This document shows, piece after piece, positions 9,517 to 19,406 of a stretch of DNA of 64,000 bases. The notes beneath the pieces are model-generated. The model worked only from the letters and a program-made list of their open reading frames with translations, was not told the origin of the DNA and searched no databases. The stretch lies in contig JADJPW010000016.1 of assembly GCA_016713035.1 (NCBI GenBank), forward strand, positions 62,001-126,000. The letters are read 5' to 3'. This DNA comes from Verrucomicrobiaceae bacterium. Lineage in GTDB: Bacteria > Verrucomicrobiota > Verrucomicrobiia > Verrucomicrobiales > Verrucomicrobiaceae. The translations under genes and the position numbers were made by a program. Position 1 is the stretch's first letter. The number at the start of each line of letters is the position of its first letter.

Positions 9517-11418
9517 TTAAACCTCCAACTGGATGCCTAGCTCGATGACTTGGCGCGGTGGCAGCTCAAAGTAGCCCGTGGCAGGCCGGGCGATGCGGGA
9601 GAGGATGACGAAGAGATTCTTCCGCCAGCGGGCCATTTTGCCTGGGCCATTGGTGTGGAGCACTTCGCGGCTCTGGTAGAAGGTGATGCCATCACGTTTG
9701 ACCTTGCCCTTGGTATGGAGGGCGGTGCAGAGGTCATCGAGCACGCAGGGGGACTCGGCAAAGCCGTAGTGGAGCACGATGCGGTAGAATTCGTCATGGA
9801 ACTCCTCGATGACGAAGCGGTTTCCCTTGGTGACGTGCGGGATTTCATCGAAGCGCACGGTGAGTAGCACGACTTGTTTATGCAGGGCTTTGTTGTGCTT
9901 CAAATGATGCAGCAGGGATAGCGGTAGGCCATCGGCGCTCGCACTCATGAAGACAGCAGTGCCGGGGACGCGGATGATGCGGTCTTTTTTGATTTCATCG
10001 ACGAGGAAATCGACCGGCAAGCGTCCGCGCATCATCGCCTGGTAGAGGATGCGCCGCCCGTCGATCCAGGTCTTCATGATGACCCACATGGTGGCTCCCA
10101 CGGCCAGCGGGAACCAGCCACCTTGGGGGATTTTCAGTATGCCACCGCTGAGGTAGCCTAGCTCGAAGACTATGAAGATCAGCATCGGCAGCAGGGCCTT
10201 CCATAGATCCCACTTCCACACATGGCGTGAGACGAGGAAAAAGAGAATGCTCGTCATGGTCATGTCCATGGCCACGGATAGGCCATAGGCAGCCGCGAGA
10301 TTGGTGGAGGACTTGAAGGTGAAGACCAAGCCCAAGCAGGCGATCATGAGCAGGTAATTGACCTGCGGCATGTAGATCTGGCCGCGCACATGAGCATTGG
10401 TGTGGATGATTTTCAGCCGTGGCAGGTAGCCGAGCTGCACGGCCTGCTGAGTGAGCGAGTACACCCCGGTGATCATGGCCTGGGAGGCGATGATCGTCGC
10501 GGCGGTGGCCAGTAGGATGACCGGGATGAGGGCTGGTTTTGGCACTAGGCTGAAAAAGTGGTGGTATGAGGGCTGGAGAGAGGCCTTCACATCTGAGAGC
10601 ACCAGTGCCCCCTGCCCCAGGTAATTGAGCATCAGCGCCGGGAGTACGATGACATACCAGCTCCTGACCAGCGGCGGCCTGCCAAAGTGACCGATGTCTG
10701 CGTACATCGCTTCGCAGCCTGTCACGGCGAGCAAGACCAGTCCCATGAGCACGAAGCTTTCGTAACCGTGATGCAGCAGGAAATTCACCCCGTGATGAGG
10801 CAGCAGTGCGGAGAAAATGCCTGGATAGGCACCGATATTGAGGATGCCCAGCGTGGCCAGCGTCAGGAACCACAGAATCATGATGGGCCCGAATGCGACG
10901 CCAATCTTGGCCGTGCCGTGCCGCTGGATCAAAAACAGTCCCATGATGATCCCTGCCGCGATGGGCACGACATACTCCGCCAGATTGGTGCCTAATTGGG
11001 CATCCAGCAGGGCTAGCCCCTCCACGGCGGACAACACGGAAATCGCAGGTGTGATCATCCCATCCCCATAGAGCAAGCAGGCCCCGAAAATGCCGATGAG
11101 CACCACTGCGCCTGTCGTCTGCGGTTTGAACGACCACTTCGCCGAGCGAAACAATGTCAGCAGGGCGAACATGCCGCCTTCGCCATGGTTGGTGGCCTTG
11201 GTGATGAAGGTGAGGTATTTGAAACACACCATCACTATCAGCGACCAAAACATCAGCGAGAGCGGTCCTAGCACACCGAGCGGATCACCCGGAATGGGCT
11301 TGGCATGCGTGAGGCTTTCTTTCAGAGCGTAGAGTGGACTGGTGCCGATGTCACCAAAGACCACACCCAAGGCCACGAGGGCCAGGGTCCAACTGGAGGA
11401 GTTCTTATGTTCAGACAT
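9517..11418 (-). CDS. kup: Kup-type potassium uptake protein
   Basis: A 633-aa membrane protein of normal Kup length. It begins with the family signature GVVFGDIGTSPLYALKE (around residues 18-34), followed by about twelve hydrophobic segments to near residue 450 and a cytoplasmic tail of about 150 residues. Kup/HAK/KUP transporters bring in K+ with H+. Start ATG 11418. The gene is alone; the next gene (NUDIX) is on the same strand about 100 bp upstream. Confidence 0.95.
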   Translation of the reverse strand: MSEHKNSSSWTLALVALGVVFGDIGTSPLYALKESLTHAKPIPGDPLGVLGPLSLMFWSLIVMVCFKYLTFITKATNHGEGGMFALLTLFRSAKWSFKPQTTGAVVLIGIFGACLLYGDGMITPAISVLSAVEGLALLDAQLGTNLAEYVVPIAAGIIMGLFLIQRHGTAKIGVAFGPIMILWFLTLATLGILNIGAYPGIFSALLPHHGVNFLLHHGYESFVLMGLVLLAVTGCEAMYADIGHFGRPPLVRSWYVIVLPALMLNYLGQGALVLSDVKASLQPSYHHFFSLVPKPALIPVILLATAATIIASQAMITGVYSLTQQAVQLGYLPRLKIIHTNAHVRGQIYMPQVNYLLMIACLGLVFTFKSSTNLAAAYGLSVAMDMTMTSILFFLVSRHVWKWDLWKALLPMLIFIVFELGYLSGGILKIPQGGWFPLAVGATMWVIMKTWIDGRRILYQAMMRGRLPVDFLVDEIKKDRIIRVPGTAVFMSASADGLPLSLLHHLKHNKALHKQVVLLTVRFDEIPHVTKGNRFVIEEFHDEFYRIVLHYGFAESPCVLDDLCTALHTKGKVKRDGITFYQSREVLHTNGPGKMARWRKNLFVILSRIARPATGYFELPPRQVIELGIQLEV

Positions 11419-11522
11419 GAAAAGTCTCCAGGGAAGCTCCTGGAGCCCTGGGATGAAGTTCAGGGACGGCAGGCGTTAGCCAGCGGCCCTCGCCGCGCAA
11501 GGGACAGTTCGGCACAGAAGGG

Positions 11523-11948
11523 CTATATGCCGCTGTGAGGGTTAACAGGCCCAAGAACTCTCTTCAGCAGCATCTGGAGCACCGGAAGGTCTGCTGGAGC
11601 CAATTCGTAGTTCTCGAGGTCTTGCAGAGCACTCCAGGCCAGCTCCGTGTGCTCATGCGCCACGGGCTCCGTGCTCCCTGGGGCCAATTCGCACAAAAAA
11701 GGCAGCAGCCGGATCGCTCCCCATTCATAGACATGATCTACAGCGGCAAACTCGGCCAGCACACGCACCGTACAGCCTAACTCCTCCGCCAGTTCGCGAT
11801 GCAGCGCCGCCTCCGGCAGTTCCCCAGGCTCCACCTTGCCACCAGGGAATTCCCATAGGCCGCCCAGCCTCTTCCCTGGCGGACGGCGGGCCAGCAAAAA
11901 AAGATCATCACGCCGCAAAATGGCGCATACGACAGAAACATGGGACAT
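11523..11948 (-). CDS. MutT-type NUDIX hydrolase
   Basis: A 141-aa protein with a complete Nudix box, GGKVEPGE followed by seven residues and RELAEELG (about residues 38-60), and the MutT-like opening VSVVCAILRRDD. It likely hydrolyses 8-oxo-dGTP or a similar nucleotide to protect replication. The frame stays open far upstream to 12842, but that part is antisense to the 12054-13076 gene; ATG 11948 fits the family. It is divergent from that gene across about 105 bp. Confidence 0.88.
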   Translation of the reverse strand: MSHVSVVCAILRRDDLFLLARRPPGKRLGGLWEFPGGKVEPGELPEAALHRELAEELGCTVRVLAEFAAVDHVYEWGAIRLLPFLCELAPGSTEPVAHEHTELAWSALQDLENYELAPADLPVLQMLLKRVLGPVNPHSGI

Positions 11949-12053
11949 CCCCTTGCCCTGGCACCAATCCATAGGCGCAGCAAGCAAAGTGAAACGATTT
12001 GCAGCGGCAGGCTTGCACCTTTTGCGGATGGCTCTTAGCGTACCTGCCTCACA

Positions 12054-13076
12054 ATGATTCTCTGCCTCGAATCCTCCGTGCTCGGAGGCTATCTCACGAA
12101 CGAAATACCCGGTCTCGTCACCGGCATGCTCCACCTCACTGGCCAGAGTAAACCCGTGCGCATCGAGCTGGTCGGGAATTTCCTCCGCGACATCGCCGGC
12201 TGCCGCGTGGACTTCCATAATCCGCTGCCCGAGATGAATGAGGCCGCCGTCGAAGCCGTGCATCCACTGCAAAATGGCCACACGGGTGTCATGACCGCCT
12301 CCTACCGCGTCGCCAAGATGCCGCGCCGTCGTGGGGGGAAAGTCGCCTCCCCATTCCCCGAGCCACCAGGGCTCAAAAACATGCTCTTCTTTGAGTGGTT
12401 CAATCAGCAGGGCCAGCGTGTCCTCATCCAGTCCTGGCACCTCCAGCTCCGCGTCTCCGCCCCACGCTGGCAGCTCACCAAAGACGAGGAATCCGCCCAG
12501 CTCCGCCACAGCCGTGCCCGCCGGAAGCACTTCCTCCTCGGCCAGCGCCAGCCCGATGCCGAGGACATGCCCGATGCACTCCAGCCCGCAGGCGGCATGG
12601 CAGACCCTTTTTTGCCCAAAACACCCCAGGCAGACCCCTTTGACAGCCGCCCACCGGCACGCAGGCGCACTCAGCCCGCCGCAGGCAAAACGAGCGGCAG
12701 CCCCATCGCACGCTCCACCGCACTCGCCAACGAACTGCGCCGCTTTCAGAGCCTGCTGGTCTTTAATGATGAGATCCGCACACGCCCCGCCGTGCTGCGC
12801 CTGCTGGCCACCGTCTCCGACCTCGCTGCGCACCTGATCCATGTACTACGGCCCTTTTCCGAAGGCCAGCAGCCACAGTGGGACTTCCTCGTCACCGATC
12901 TGGAGCAGAGCCTGCCACTCTTCGCCGCCGCCCTCAATGCCACCGACAAACTCGTCCAACAACATCCCCAGGGGGCCGACATCGAGTGGCTAGCCGGCGT
13001 ACAGGCCAGCCTCCTGAATATCGAGCTGCGCATGCGGGAGCTCCTCAGCCTCCTGCGGGAGGACTCCCCGCAATGA
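12054..13076 (+). CDS. uncharacterised 340-aa protein
   Basis: No family recognised with confidence. The first ~120 residues are mixed alpha/beta and include a stretch, GNFLRDIAGCRVDFHN, that looks like a folded core motif. Residues about 150-225 are rich in Pro, Ala, Arg and Gln and look disordered. The last ~110 residues (from ANELRRFQSLLVFNDE) are predicted helical and end in a leucine-rich amphipathic helix. Codon usage matches the neighbours and the frame begins at ATG 12054. It sits between the divergent NUDIX gene and the rplM-rpsI pair. The opposite strand is also open here but reads like an antisense shadow. Confidence 0.6.
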   Translation: MILCLESSVLGGYLTNEIPGLVTGMLHLTGQSKPVRIELVGNFLRDIAGCRVDFHNPLPEMNEAAVEAVHPLQNGHTGVMTASYRVAKMPRRRGGKVASPFPEPPGLKNMLFFEWFNQQGQRVLIQSWHLQLRVSAPRWQLTKDEESAQLRHSRARRKHFLLGQRQPDAEDMPDALQPAGGMADPFLPKTPQADPFDSRPPARRRTQPAAGKTSGSPIARSTALANELRRFQSLLVFNDEIRTRPAVLRLLATVSDLAAHLIHVLRPFSEGQQPQWDFLVTDLEQSLPLFAAALNATDKLVQQHPQGADIEWLAGVQASLLNIELRMRELLSLLREDSPQ

Positions 13077-13229
13077 GGGCAGCTCCCACGCCACTCCCAC
13101 CCGCCAGAGTCAACTTTGGCATCATTCCATGCCCAGTTTCCGGTTGACACTCCATCCTTGTCTCCTATCCTCGCCGCCCCTCCGACCCCAGGGTCCGAGG
13201 AAAAAACACTCGAAAGCCCCCATCGTTCA

Positions 13230-13663
13230 ATGAAGACATTTTCCGCCAAAGCCCAGGAACAGACGAACCGCCAGTGTACGTCATTGATGCCAAGGATCAG
13301 ATCCTCGGTGACGTCGCCGTGGCTGCGGCCAATATCCTGCGCGGCAAAACCAAGCCTACTTTCACCCCTCATGTGGACACGGGCGATTTCGTCGTCGTGC
13401 TGAATGCAGCCGATGTCCGCCTCAGCGGCAAAAAAGAAGAACAGAAGATCTACACCTCCAAAAGAGGCTTCATCGGTAACCAGAAAGTCGAAAACGCCTC
13501 CCGCGTCCGCCAGCGCCGCCCAGAGCTCCTCATCGAGCGTGCAGTCAAAGGCATGGTGCCTCACAATCGCCTCGGTCGCGCCGTCCTCGGCAAGCTCAAA
13601 ATCTACCGTGGTGCCGAGCATCCTCATGCCTCGAACAATCCGCAGCCTTTCGTTCTTTCCTGA
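13230..13663 (+). pseudogene. rplM: 50S ribosomal protein L13, frame broken by one base
   Basis: The start MKTFSAKAQEQTNRQ (ATG 13230) is in one frame, and the rest, YVIDAKDQILGDV..., is in the -1 frame from base 13277. L13 normally has a Trp right before YVIDA: restoring one G (TG to TGG at 13275-13276) gives a continuous 144-residue protein ending NNPQPFVLS. L13 is a primary-binding protein of the 50S subunit and is normally needed. A sequencing error is therefore likelier than a true mutation. The second half could start at GTG 13274. It is paired with rpsI as usual. Confidence 0.9.
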
Positions 13664-13703
13664 GTCACCCGTCCATCCCTAGAGCCTCCCAGCACGTCTT
13701 TTC

Positions 13704-14098
<395 letters not shown>

Positions 14099-14140
14099 CG
14101 CTGCCGAGGCTGTTGCCTGCCCATCATTCCCCACATCCAG

Positions 14141-14172
14141 AGCCCCGCAGCAACGCGGGGCTTTGTTTTTTC
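14141..14172 (+). terminator. rho-independent terminator after rpsI
   Basis: AGCCCCGC, 6-nt loop, GCGGGGCT followed by TTGTTTTTT. Placed 45 bp after the rpsI stop and before the convergent squalene/phytoene synthase gene. Confidence 0.9.
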
Positions 14173-14232
14173 CGGCAAGAGTCCCCAGAAGACCAGCACC
14201 AAAAAGCCAGTCCTCCACACCGACGGCGATGA

Positions 14233-15207
14233 TCACGCCGCCAGCTTCCGATACAGCCGCTCCAGAGCCTCTGGACTACGACAAGCCAGCGCCGCCTGGG
14301 CAAGAATGCTCGCCACATCCAGGCGTGAGATTTTGATCCCCGCCAGCACACGCTCCCATGGTGCTGCACGCATCTTCGCCACGGTCTGAATGCCCAGCAG
14401 CAGCGGCAGCGCCGTGGCATAGCGCAGCTTCCCATGGCTCACATGCTTCACATAGCAAAGCCCCTGCTCCAGGTGCTCCACGCAGACCTCCAGCCATCTC
14501 CGCCACTGCGCAGGGATCTCTGCCTCCTCACACGGCAGATAGCAGCGGCCATCCCGTGTATCCTCACCCACATCACGCAGGATATTGATCAGTTGCAGCC
14601 CCTTCCCCATCCGCGCACCCCAGGCCTGCATCTGCGCCGTCGTCACCGCCCCATCCAGCGATGCGGGCAACTCACTGGCACATAGTTGCGTCCAAAACTC
14701 ACCCACACAGCCCGCTACCAGCCAGGTGTACTCATCCAGCTCCTGCTCATTGGCTAAGCGGCGTAATTCCCCATCCGCTGGGAAGCGCCGTATATCCAGC
14801 ATCTGCCCATCAATGATATGCTCCAGCACACTCTGGATCGCCTCCAGTGGCCGTGGCCCCATCGTCCGCAGCCACGCGATCCCTTCGGCGAATTTTTCCA
14901 TCAGCCGCCGCTCCGCCTCATCCTCCTGCATCGGGCAAAACTCCGCTCTTAGCCGCTGTGCCAGCGCTGCCACCTCATCCCCACCCCGCAGCAGCCTGCG
15001 ATACTGCTCCAGGCACTCCAGCCTCACCGCCGCACTCACACTCGCCGTATCCGCGATCGTATCCGCCGTCCGCGCCAGCAGATACGCCAGCGAGATCGGC
15101 TCCCGCAGCTCCACCGGCAGCGCCTTCAGCGTCAGATAAAACGACCGCGACACCGAGGCCAGCAACTGGCCTCCGAGCTCGCGTTCATGGTGGGATTCGT
15201 CGTTCAT
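14233..15207 (-). CDS. squalene/phytoene synthase family protein
   Basis: A 324-aa head-to-head prenyl synthase. Both Asp-rich, Mg-binding motifs are present: DTIAD in LLARTADTIADT near the N-terminus and DVGED in NILRDVGEDTRDGR in the second half. It condenses two C15 or C20 isoprenyl diphosphates for hopanoid or carotenoid synthesis. No other hpn or crt gene is nearby, so the product cannot be fixed. ATG 15207 is chosen: upstream open frame is antisense to hemW. The two genes are divergent with 66 bp between them. Confidence 0.88.
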   Translation of the reverse strand: MNDESHHERELGGQLLASVSRSFYLTLKALPVELREPISLAYLLARTADTIADTASVSAAVRLECLEQYRRLLRGGDEVAALAQRLRAEFCPMQEDEAERRLMEKFAEGIAWLRTMGPRPLEAIQSVLEHIIDGQMLDIRRFPADGELRRLANEQELDEYTWLVAGCVGEFWTQLCASELPASLDGAVTTAQMQAWGARMGKGLQLINILRDVGEDTRDGRCYLPCEEAEIPAQWRRWLEVCVEHLEQGLCYVKHVSHGKLRYATALPLLLGIQTVAKMRAAPWERVLAGIKISRLDVASILAQAALACRSPEALERLYRKLAA

Positions 15208-15273
15208 GTGTCTTGCTGTCGATGCGCAGTCGCTCCATGAATCCGCAAACCGCCATCCGCAATCCGCAATCGC

Positions 15274-16362
15274 GTGCAGCACCTCTACGTCCACATCCCC
15301 TTCTGCCACCGCATCTGCCCCTATTGCAGCTTTCACAAGCACACGCCCGGCAGCACCGACATCGCCGCCTTTGTCGATGCCCTGCTCAAAGAAGCCACCG
15401 GCCATGACTGGCAGCCGCGCACCGTCTTCTTCGGCGGCGGCACACCCACCATGCTCAGTGACACGCATCTCGCTCGTCTCCTGAGCGGACTACGAGATCG
15501 CATCGACCTCTCCCAAGTCACCGAATACACTCTGGAGGCCAATCCACGCACCATCACCGCGTCCAAAGCCGCCCTCATGCGTGAACACGGCGTCACCCGC
15601 GTCAGCCTCGGCGTCCAAGCCTGGGACCAGCCCACACTCCACACCCTCGGTCGTGATCACACACCCGCAGAGGCCGAAGAAACGTGGCAACTGCTCCGCG
15701 CAGCCGATTTCCCCAGTTTGAGCCTCGATGTCATGTTTTCCATCCCTGGCCAAAAAATCGAAACTTGGCGTGAAACGCTCGAAAAATCACTCCAGCTCGC
15801 CCCAGACCATCTCTCTGCCTACAACCTCAATTTTGAAGAGGACACCGACTTTTTCCGCCGCCTCCAAAAAGGTGAATACCGCACCGATGAAGACCGCGAC
15901 GCCACTTTTTTCGCCCTAGCAGCCGATCTGCTCGAAAGCCGTGGATACGAGCACTACGAGATCAGCAACTACGCCCTCCCCGGCCATCGCAGCCAGCATA
16001 ACGAAGCCTACTGGCTCGGAGCAGACTACGCCGGCATCGGCCCAGGGGCCTTTTCCACGCTCGCAGGCCGCCGCTGGAAAAACATCGCCGATACCGATCT
16101 CTACATCGCCCGAACACTCGCAGGAGAAAGCACCGTCACCGACCTGGAAGAGCTCACTCCAGAAAACCGCCGCACCGAGCGCTTCGGCCTAGAGCTACGC
16201 ACCGCACGCGGCCTCCCCCAGCACCTCATCGCACCCCAGGCCCGCACCATGCTAGAAACTCTCCGTGACCAGGGCCTCCTCATCATCGCCGATGACCACA
16301 TCCGCCTCACCCGTGCTGGCAAGCCCCTCGTCGATCCCATCGCCGTCGCACTCATGTCCTGA
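15274..16362 (+). CDS. hemW: HemW-type radical SAM protein (heme chaperone)
   Basis: A 362-aa protein with the radical-SAM cluster motif CHRICPYC (Cys 11, 15, 18) in the HemW setting YVHIPFC...CSFHKH, followed by FFGGGTPTML and the C-terminal HemW domain ending ARTMLETLRDQGLL. HemW binds heme and delivers it to respiratory proteins; older annotations call it oxygen-independent coproporphyrinogen oxidase-like. The start is GTG 15274; a nearby ATG at 15237 is out of frame. The leader contains short CCGCAATC repeats. Confidence 0.9.
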   Translation: MQHLYVHIPFCHRICPYCSFHKHTPGSTDIAAFVDALLKEATGHDWQPRTVFFGGGTPTMLSDTHLARLLSGLRDRIDLSQVTEYTLEANPRTITASKAALMREHGVTRVSLGVQAWDQPTLHTLGRDHTPAEAEETWQLLRAADFPSLSLDVMFSIPGQKIETWRETLEKSLQLAPDHLSAYNLNFEEDTDFFRRLQKGEYRTDEDRDATFFALAADLLESRGYEHYEISNYALPGHRSQHNEAYWLGADYAGIGPGAFSTLAGRRWKNIADTDLYIARTLAGESTVTDLEELTPENRRTERFGLELRTARGLPQHLIAPQARTMLETLRDQGLLIIADDHIRLTRAGKPLVDPIAVALMS

Positions 16363-16414
16363 TTTGCTTTTGATCATCCAAGCGGGGTCACTCCGCATCC
16401 ACACTCATCCCCTC

Positions 16415-16873
16415 ATGATTCGTCGCATCCTCCTCGCCCTCCTGCTCACCATTCTCGCCTATGGCGTGTGGTGGCTCTTTCTGCGCTCACCAGAGCAGCA
16501 GATACTCGCCGCGCAGGAGCACTTCCTCGCCGTCGTAGAAGATCGCGACTGGGAAAAGGTCAAAGACACCTTCGCCAGCGATTTCGCCACCTTCGGCGGC
16601 ATGAACCGCGACTCCATCATGCCCGAGCTGGACAAAGCACTCAATGGATTCGTCACCCTCGACATCGAAGCCCGTGAAACCACCATCCAGGCGAGCCGTG
16701 ATCAAGGCGTATGCCGCCAAGTCATCCGCGTGACCGGCCTCGGCAGCCAGATCGCCATCGCCGTGCGTGATCGTGCAAACCAGCTCCGCAGCCCATGTAT
16801 CTTCCATTGGCGGAAAACCGGCGGCTGGCCCTGGCAGTGGCAGCTAACCCAGGTCCATCACGACGAGTTGTGA
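16415..16873 (+). CDS. small membrane-anchored protein, NTF2-like
   Basis: A 152-aa protein with one N-terminal membrane segment (MIRRILLALLLTILAYGVWWLFL) and a mature part of about 125 residues. The pattern AAQEHFLAVVEDRDWEKVKDTFASDF resembles the first helices of an NTF2/SnoaL-like domain, a common fold in anchored proteins of this group. No catalytic residues are evident. It lies 52 bp after hemW and 91 bp before the DUF4178 gene, on the same strand. Function unknown. Confidence 0.65.
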   Translation: MIRRILLALLLTILAYGVWWLFLRSPEQQILAAQEHFLAVVEDRDWEKVKDTFASDFATFGGMNRDSIMPELDKALNGFVTLDIEARETTIQASRDQGVCRQVIRVTGLGSQIAIAVRDRANQLRSPCIFHWRKTGGWPWQWQLTQVHHDEL

Positions 16874-16964
16874 TCCATCGCAGCTAAGAGCGACGAACCG
16901 CTCTTCCGCTTTTTGGCCTTTTTTCCATGTTTCAATCTCGCCCGCCCCCGCTTCATTCCGCACC

Positions 16965-18887
16965 GTGCCCGAAACCGTCCCCGCATACGACACACGCCGA
17001 TATGACTGCCCGCAATGCGGAGCACCCGTACCATTTCGCTCCTCCGTAGCCATTTTCGCCGTCTGCGAGCACTGTCGCTCCACCGTCGTGCGCGATGACT
17101 TTCAAGTCAGCACCTTCGGCGTCATCGCCGAGCTACCGCCAGACCTCTCTCCGCTGCAAATCGGCACCCATGGCCACTTCACCGGTCAGGCATTCACCCT
17201 CATCGGTCGCCTACGACTTCATTGGGGTGAAGGGAGCTGGACCGAGTGGTGCGCCGATTTCGGCAATGGCCGCATCGGCTGGATCGCAGAGGTCATGGGC
17301 TACTACACCATCAGCTTCGAAAAAGACGCCCCAGAAGCCTCCAAGCTCACCAACACGCCACAGGCTAAAAAACGCCTCAAACTCGCCGGAGCCGAGTGGC
17401 TAGTCACCGATGTCAAAACAGCCCGCTGCATCGCCGCAGAAGGCGAGCTGCCCTACGCCGTGCAACCCGGCGCAGAACGCCGCAGCGTCGATCTCACCGG
17501 CCCGCAGGGCACCTTCGGCACCCTGGAGATCGAAGGAGAGACGCGTACTTTTTACGAAGGGCACTATGCCCAGTTCGATGAGTTGCATTTCACCCATCTG
17601 CGCAAAGTCCCCGGCTGGGATGAACATGCACAAATCACGCGGCAGCAGAGCACCGCCACGAACTGCCCCAACTGCGCCGCTCCCGTAAACATCCGCGCAG
17701 AAGGTCTCTCCATGTCCGCCGTCTGCGGCTCCTGTGGCACCATATTGGACAGCTCACAGCCCGTACTGGCCGCCGTCGGCCATGTGGAAAAAACTGCCCT
17801 CCGCATCCAGCCCATACTGCCCATCGGAGCACGCGGCGTCCTCTGCGGTGATACCTGGGAAGTCATCGGCTTCATGCGCAGAAAGGACCGCTGGTGCCAG
17901 TGGGATGAATTCCTGCTCTTTAATCCCTGGCTCGGCTTCCGCTTCCTCGTCACCTTCCGCGGCCACTGGTCACTCGTGCGCATCCTGCCCGGTCATCACA
18001 CGAACCAGCTCTGGATGGGGCGAATGTTCGCACTCTTCGCCGCAGAGAACGTCTCCACCACCGACGTCCTCGGGGAATTCTACTGGCGTGTAAAATCCGG
18101 TGAGCGTGCCGACGTGCGTGATCACATCAGCCCACCCTATGTCCTTACCTCGGAATACAGCAAAGACTTCGATGAAATCACCTGGTCCGGTGGACACTAC
18201 GTCACGCATCCAGAAGTCGCCGCCGCCTTCCTCCCCGCAGGCCGCCATCTTCCGACACCCACGGGCCGCTACCTCAATGAGCCCAATCCCCATCTCCAGC
18301 GCTGGCAGGAGACACGCAGCTCCTTTTTCTTTGCCCTAGCCGCCTACATCCTCATCCAGCTCCTCTTCATCGGCATCGATCACACCAGTCGCGTACAGGA
18401 AGCCACCGTCACTTATGCAGGAGCCAGCGCTCTGGAAAAAACCATCCTGTCACCCAGCTTCACCCTAAATGGAGGCTCAGCGCCGCTGCACATCACCTCA
18501 GCGACTGGCCAGCTCACCACGGGCGGCTTCCTCGCCCTCAAAGGCGACCTCGTGAACGCCGAAACACAGGCCACCGTGCCCGTCACGCTACCCATGAGCA
18601 ATCACAGCGGCCAGCTCGAAGAACAAACCGCCAAAATCATCCTCCCAGCCATCCCCGCAGGAAAATATTACCTGCGCTTTGAGCCAGATGCCTCCGCCTC
18701 CCTTCCCATGACCTCCGCACGACTCACCATCGAGCGTGGAGGCCTCTTTTGGTCAAATTTTTGGCTCGGGCTCGGCCTCATCTGTCTCTGGCCCATTTGG
18801 GTCCGCCTACGTCCCTCAACCTTTGAAAAACAACGTTGGATGGAGAGCGACTTCAGCCCCTACGCCACCGCCTCCAGTGATGACTGA
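16965..18887 (+). CDS. DUF4178-domain membrane protein with two zinc ribbons
   Basis: A 640-aa protein. An N-terminal zinc ribbon (CPQC...CEHC, residues 15-37) precedes a DUF4178 beta domain, a second ribbon (CPNC...CGSC, around 232-255) precedes a second DUF4178 copy, and two hydrophobic segments follow near residues 453-470 and 595-615 with a beta-rich region between. It is thus likely membrane-bound with a cytoplasmic metal-binding part. The start is GTG 16965. It leads a compact set with a small peptide gene and a DUF350 gene; DUF4178/DUF350 pairs occur in envelope-stress-type operons, but function is inferred only. Confidence 0.8.
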   Translation: MPETVPAYDTRRYDCPQCGAPVPFRSSVAIFAVCEHCRSTVVRDDFQVSTFGVIAELPPDLSPLQIGTHGHFTGQAFTLIGRLRLHWGEGSWTEWCADFGNGRIGWIAEVMGYYTISFEKDAPEASKLTNTPQAKKRLKLAGAEWLVTDVKTARCIAAEGELPYAVQPGAERRSVDLTGPQGTFGTLEIEGETRTFYEGHYAQFDELHFTHLRKVPGWDEHAQITRQQSTATNCPNCAAPVNIRAEGLSMSAVCGSCGTILDSSQPVLAAVGHVEKTALRIQPILPIGARGVLCGDTWEVIGFMRRKDRWCQWDEFLLFNPWLGFRFLVTFRGHWSLVRILPGHHTNQLWMGRMFALFAAENVSTTDVLGEFYWRVKSGERADVRDHISPPYVLTSEYSKDFDEITWSGGHYVTHPEVAAAFLPAGRHLPTPTGRYLNEPNPHLQRWQETRSSFFFALAAYILIQLLFIGIDHTSRVQEATVTYAGASALEKTILSPSFTLNGGSAPLHITSATGQLTTGGFLALKGDLVNAETQATVPVTLPMSNHSGQLEEQTAKIILPAIPAGKYYLRFEPDASASLPMTSARLTIERGGLFWSNFWLGLGLICLWPIWVRLRPSTFEKQRWMESDFSPYATASSDD

Positions 18888-18908
18888 ATCGCCGATCACC
18901 GCAGACTC

Positions 18909-19100
18909 ATGAAACACCCCATCTACAACACCCTCAGCATCCTCGCCTGCGGCTACCTCGCCCTCGCGAACACACGCGGCTGGAGCATCCTCCAGAGTAG
19001 CTCCAACCGCTCCGCCATCCACAGCACCAGCTACCGTTACCGTCCAGCCATCTCCAGCAGCAGCGGCGGCTGGTCCTTCGGCAGTGGCTTTCACAAATAA
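18909..19100 (+). CDS. small secreted or membrane peptide
   Basis: A 63-aa ORF, ATG 18909. It opens with a moderately hydrophobic segment (NTLSILACGYLALA) then a Ser/Tyr/Gly-rich tail. It lies 21 bp after the DUF4178 gene and 22 bp before the DUF350 gene. The tight placement supports it as a real operon member; family not recognised. Confidence 0.55.
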   Translation: MKHPIYNTLSILACGYLALANTRGWSILQSSSNRSAIHSTSYRYRPAISSSSGGWSFGSGFHK

Positions 19101-19122
19101 CCCCGCACCTCCCACAACCCAC

Positions 19123-19326
19123 ATGGACACCACCATCCTGCTCAACTCCTTCATCTACGCCCTACTCGGCGTCGTCATCTTCATCGTCAGCTTCATCATC
19201 GTGGACAAGCTCACGCCCTACGACCTCTGGAAGCAACTCGTCGAAGAAAAAAACATCGCCCTCGCCATCGTCGTCGGAGCCGCCGCCCTCGGCATCTGCC
19301 TCATCATCGCCTCCGCCATTCACTGA
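19123..19326 (+). CDS. DUF350 membrane protein
   Basis: A 67-aa protein with two membrane helices (about residues 5-26 and 43-66), separated by DKLTPYDLWKQLVEEKNIALA, the typical DUF350 (YjfL-type) linker. ATG 19123 is chosen over the frame from 19084, which overlaps the preceding peptide gene. Larger DUF350 proteins have two such units, so this is the short one-unit form. Last gene of the DUF4178 operon. Role unknown, probably in the envelope. Confidence 0.75.
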   Translation: MDTTILLNSFIYALLGVVIFIVSFIIVDKLTPYDLWKQLVEEKNIALAIVVGAAALGICLIIASAIH

Positions 19327-19406
19327 CATCCGTAGGCTCATTCTTCCTTCGCAAAAGGACGAATGACCCCCTCGGCAAGCTAGGGCGAATAGATTGTTTT
19401 CAGCGC

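Noticed and set aside
11949..12842. Upstream extension of the NUDIX protein to 439 residues
   Set aside because: The extension is antisense to the 12054-13076 frame and has no domain; ATG 11948 gives the standard MutT length.
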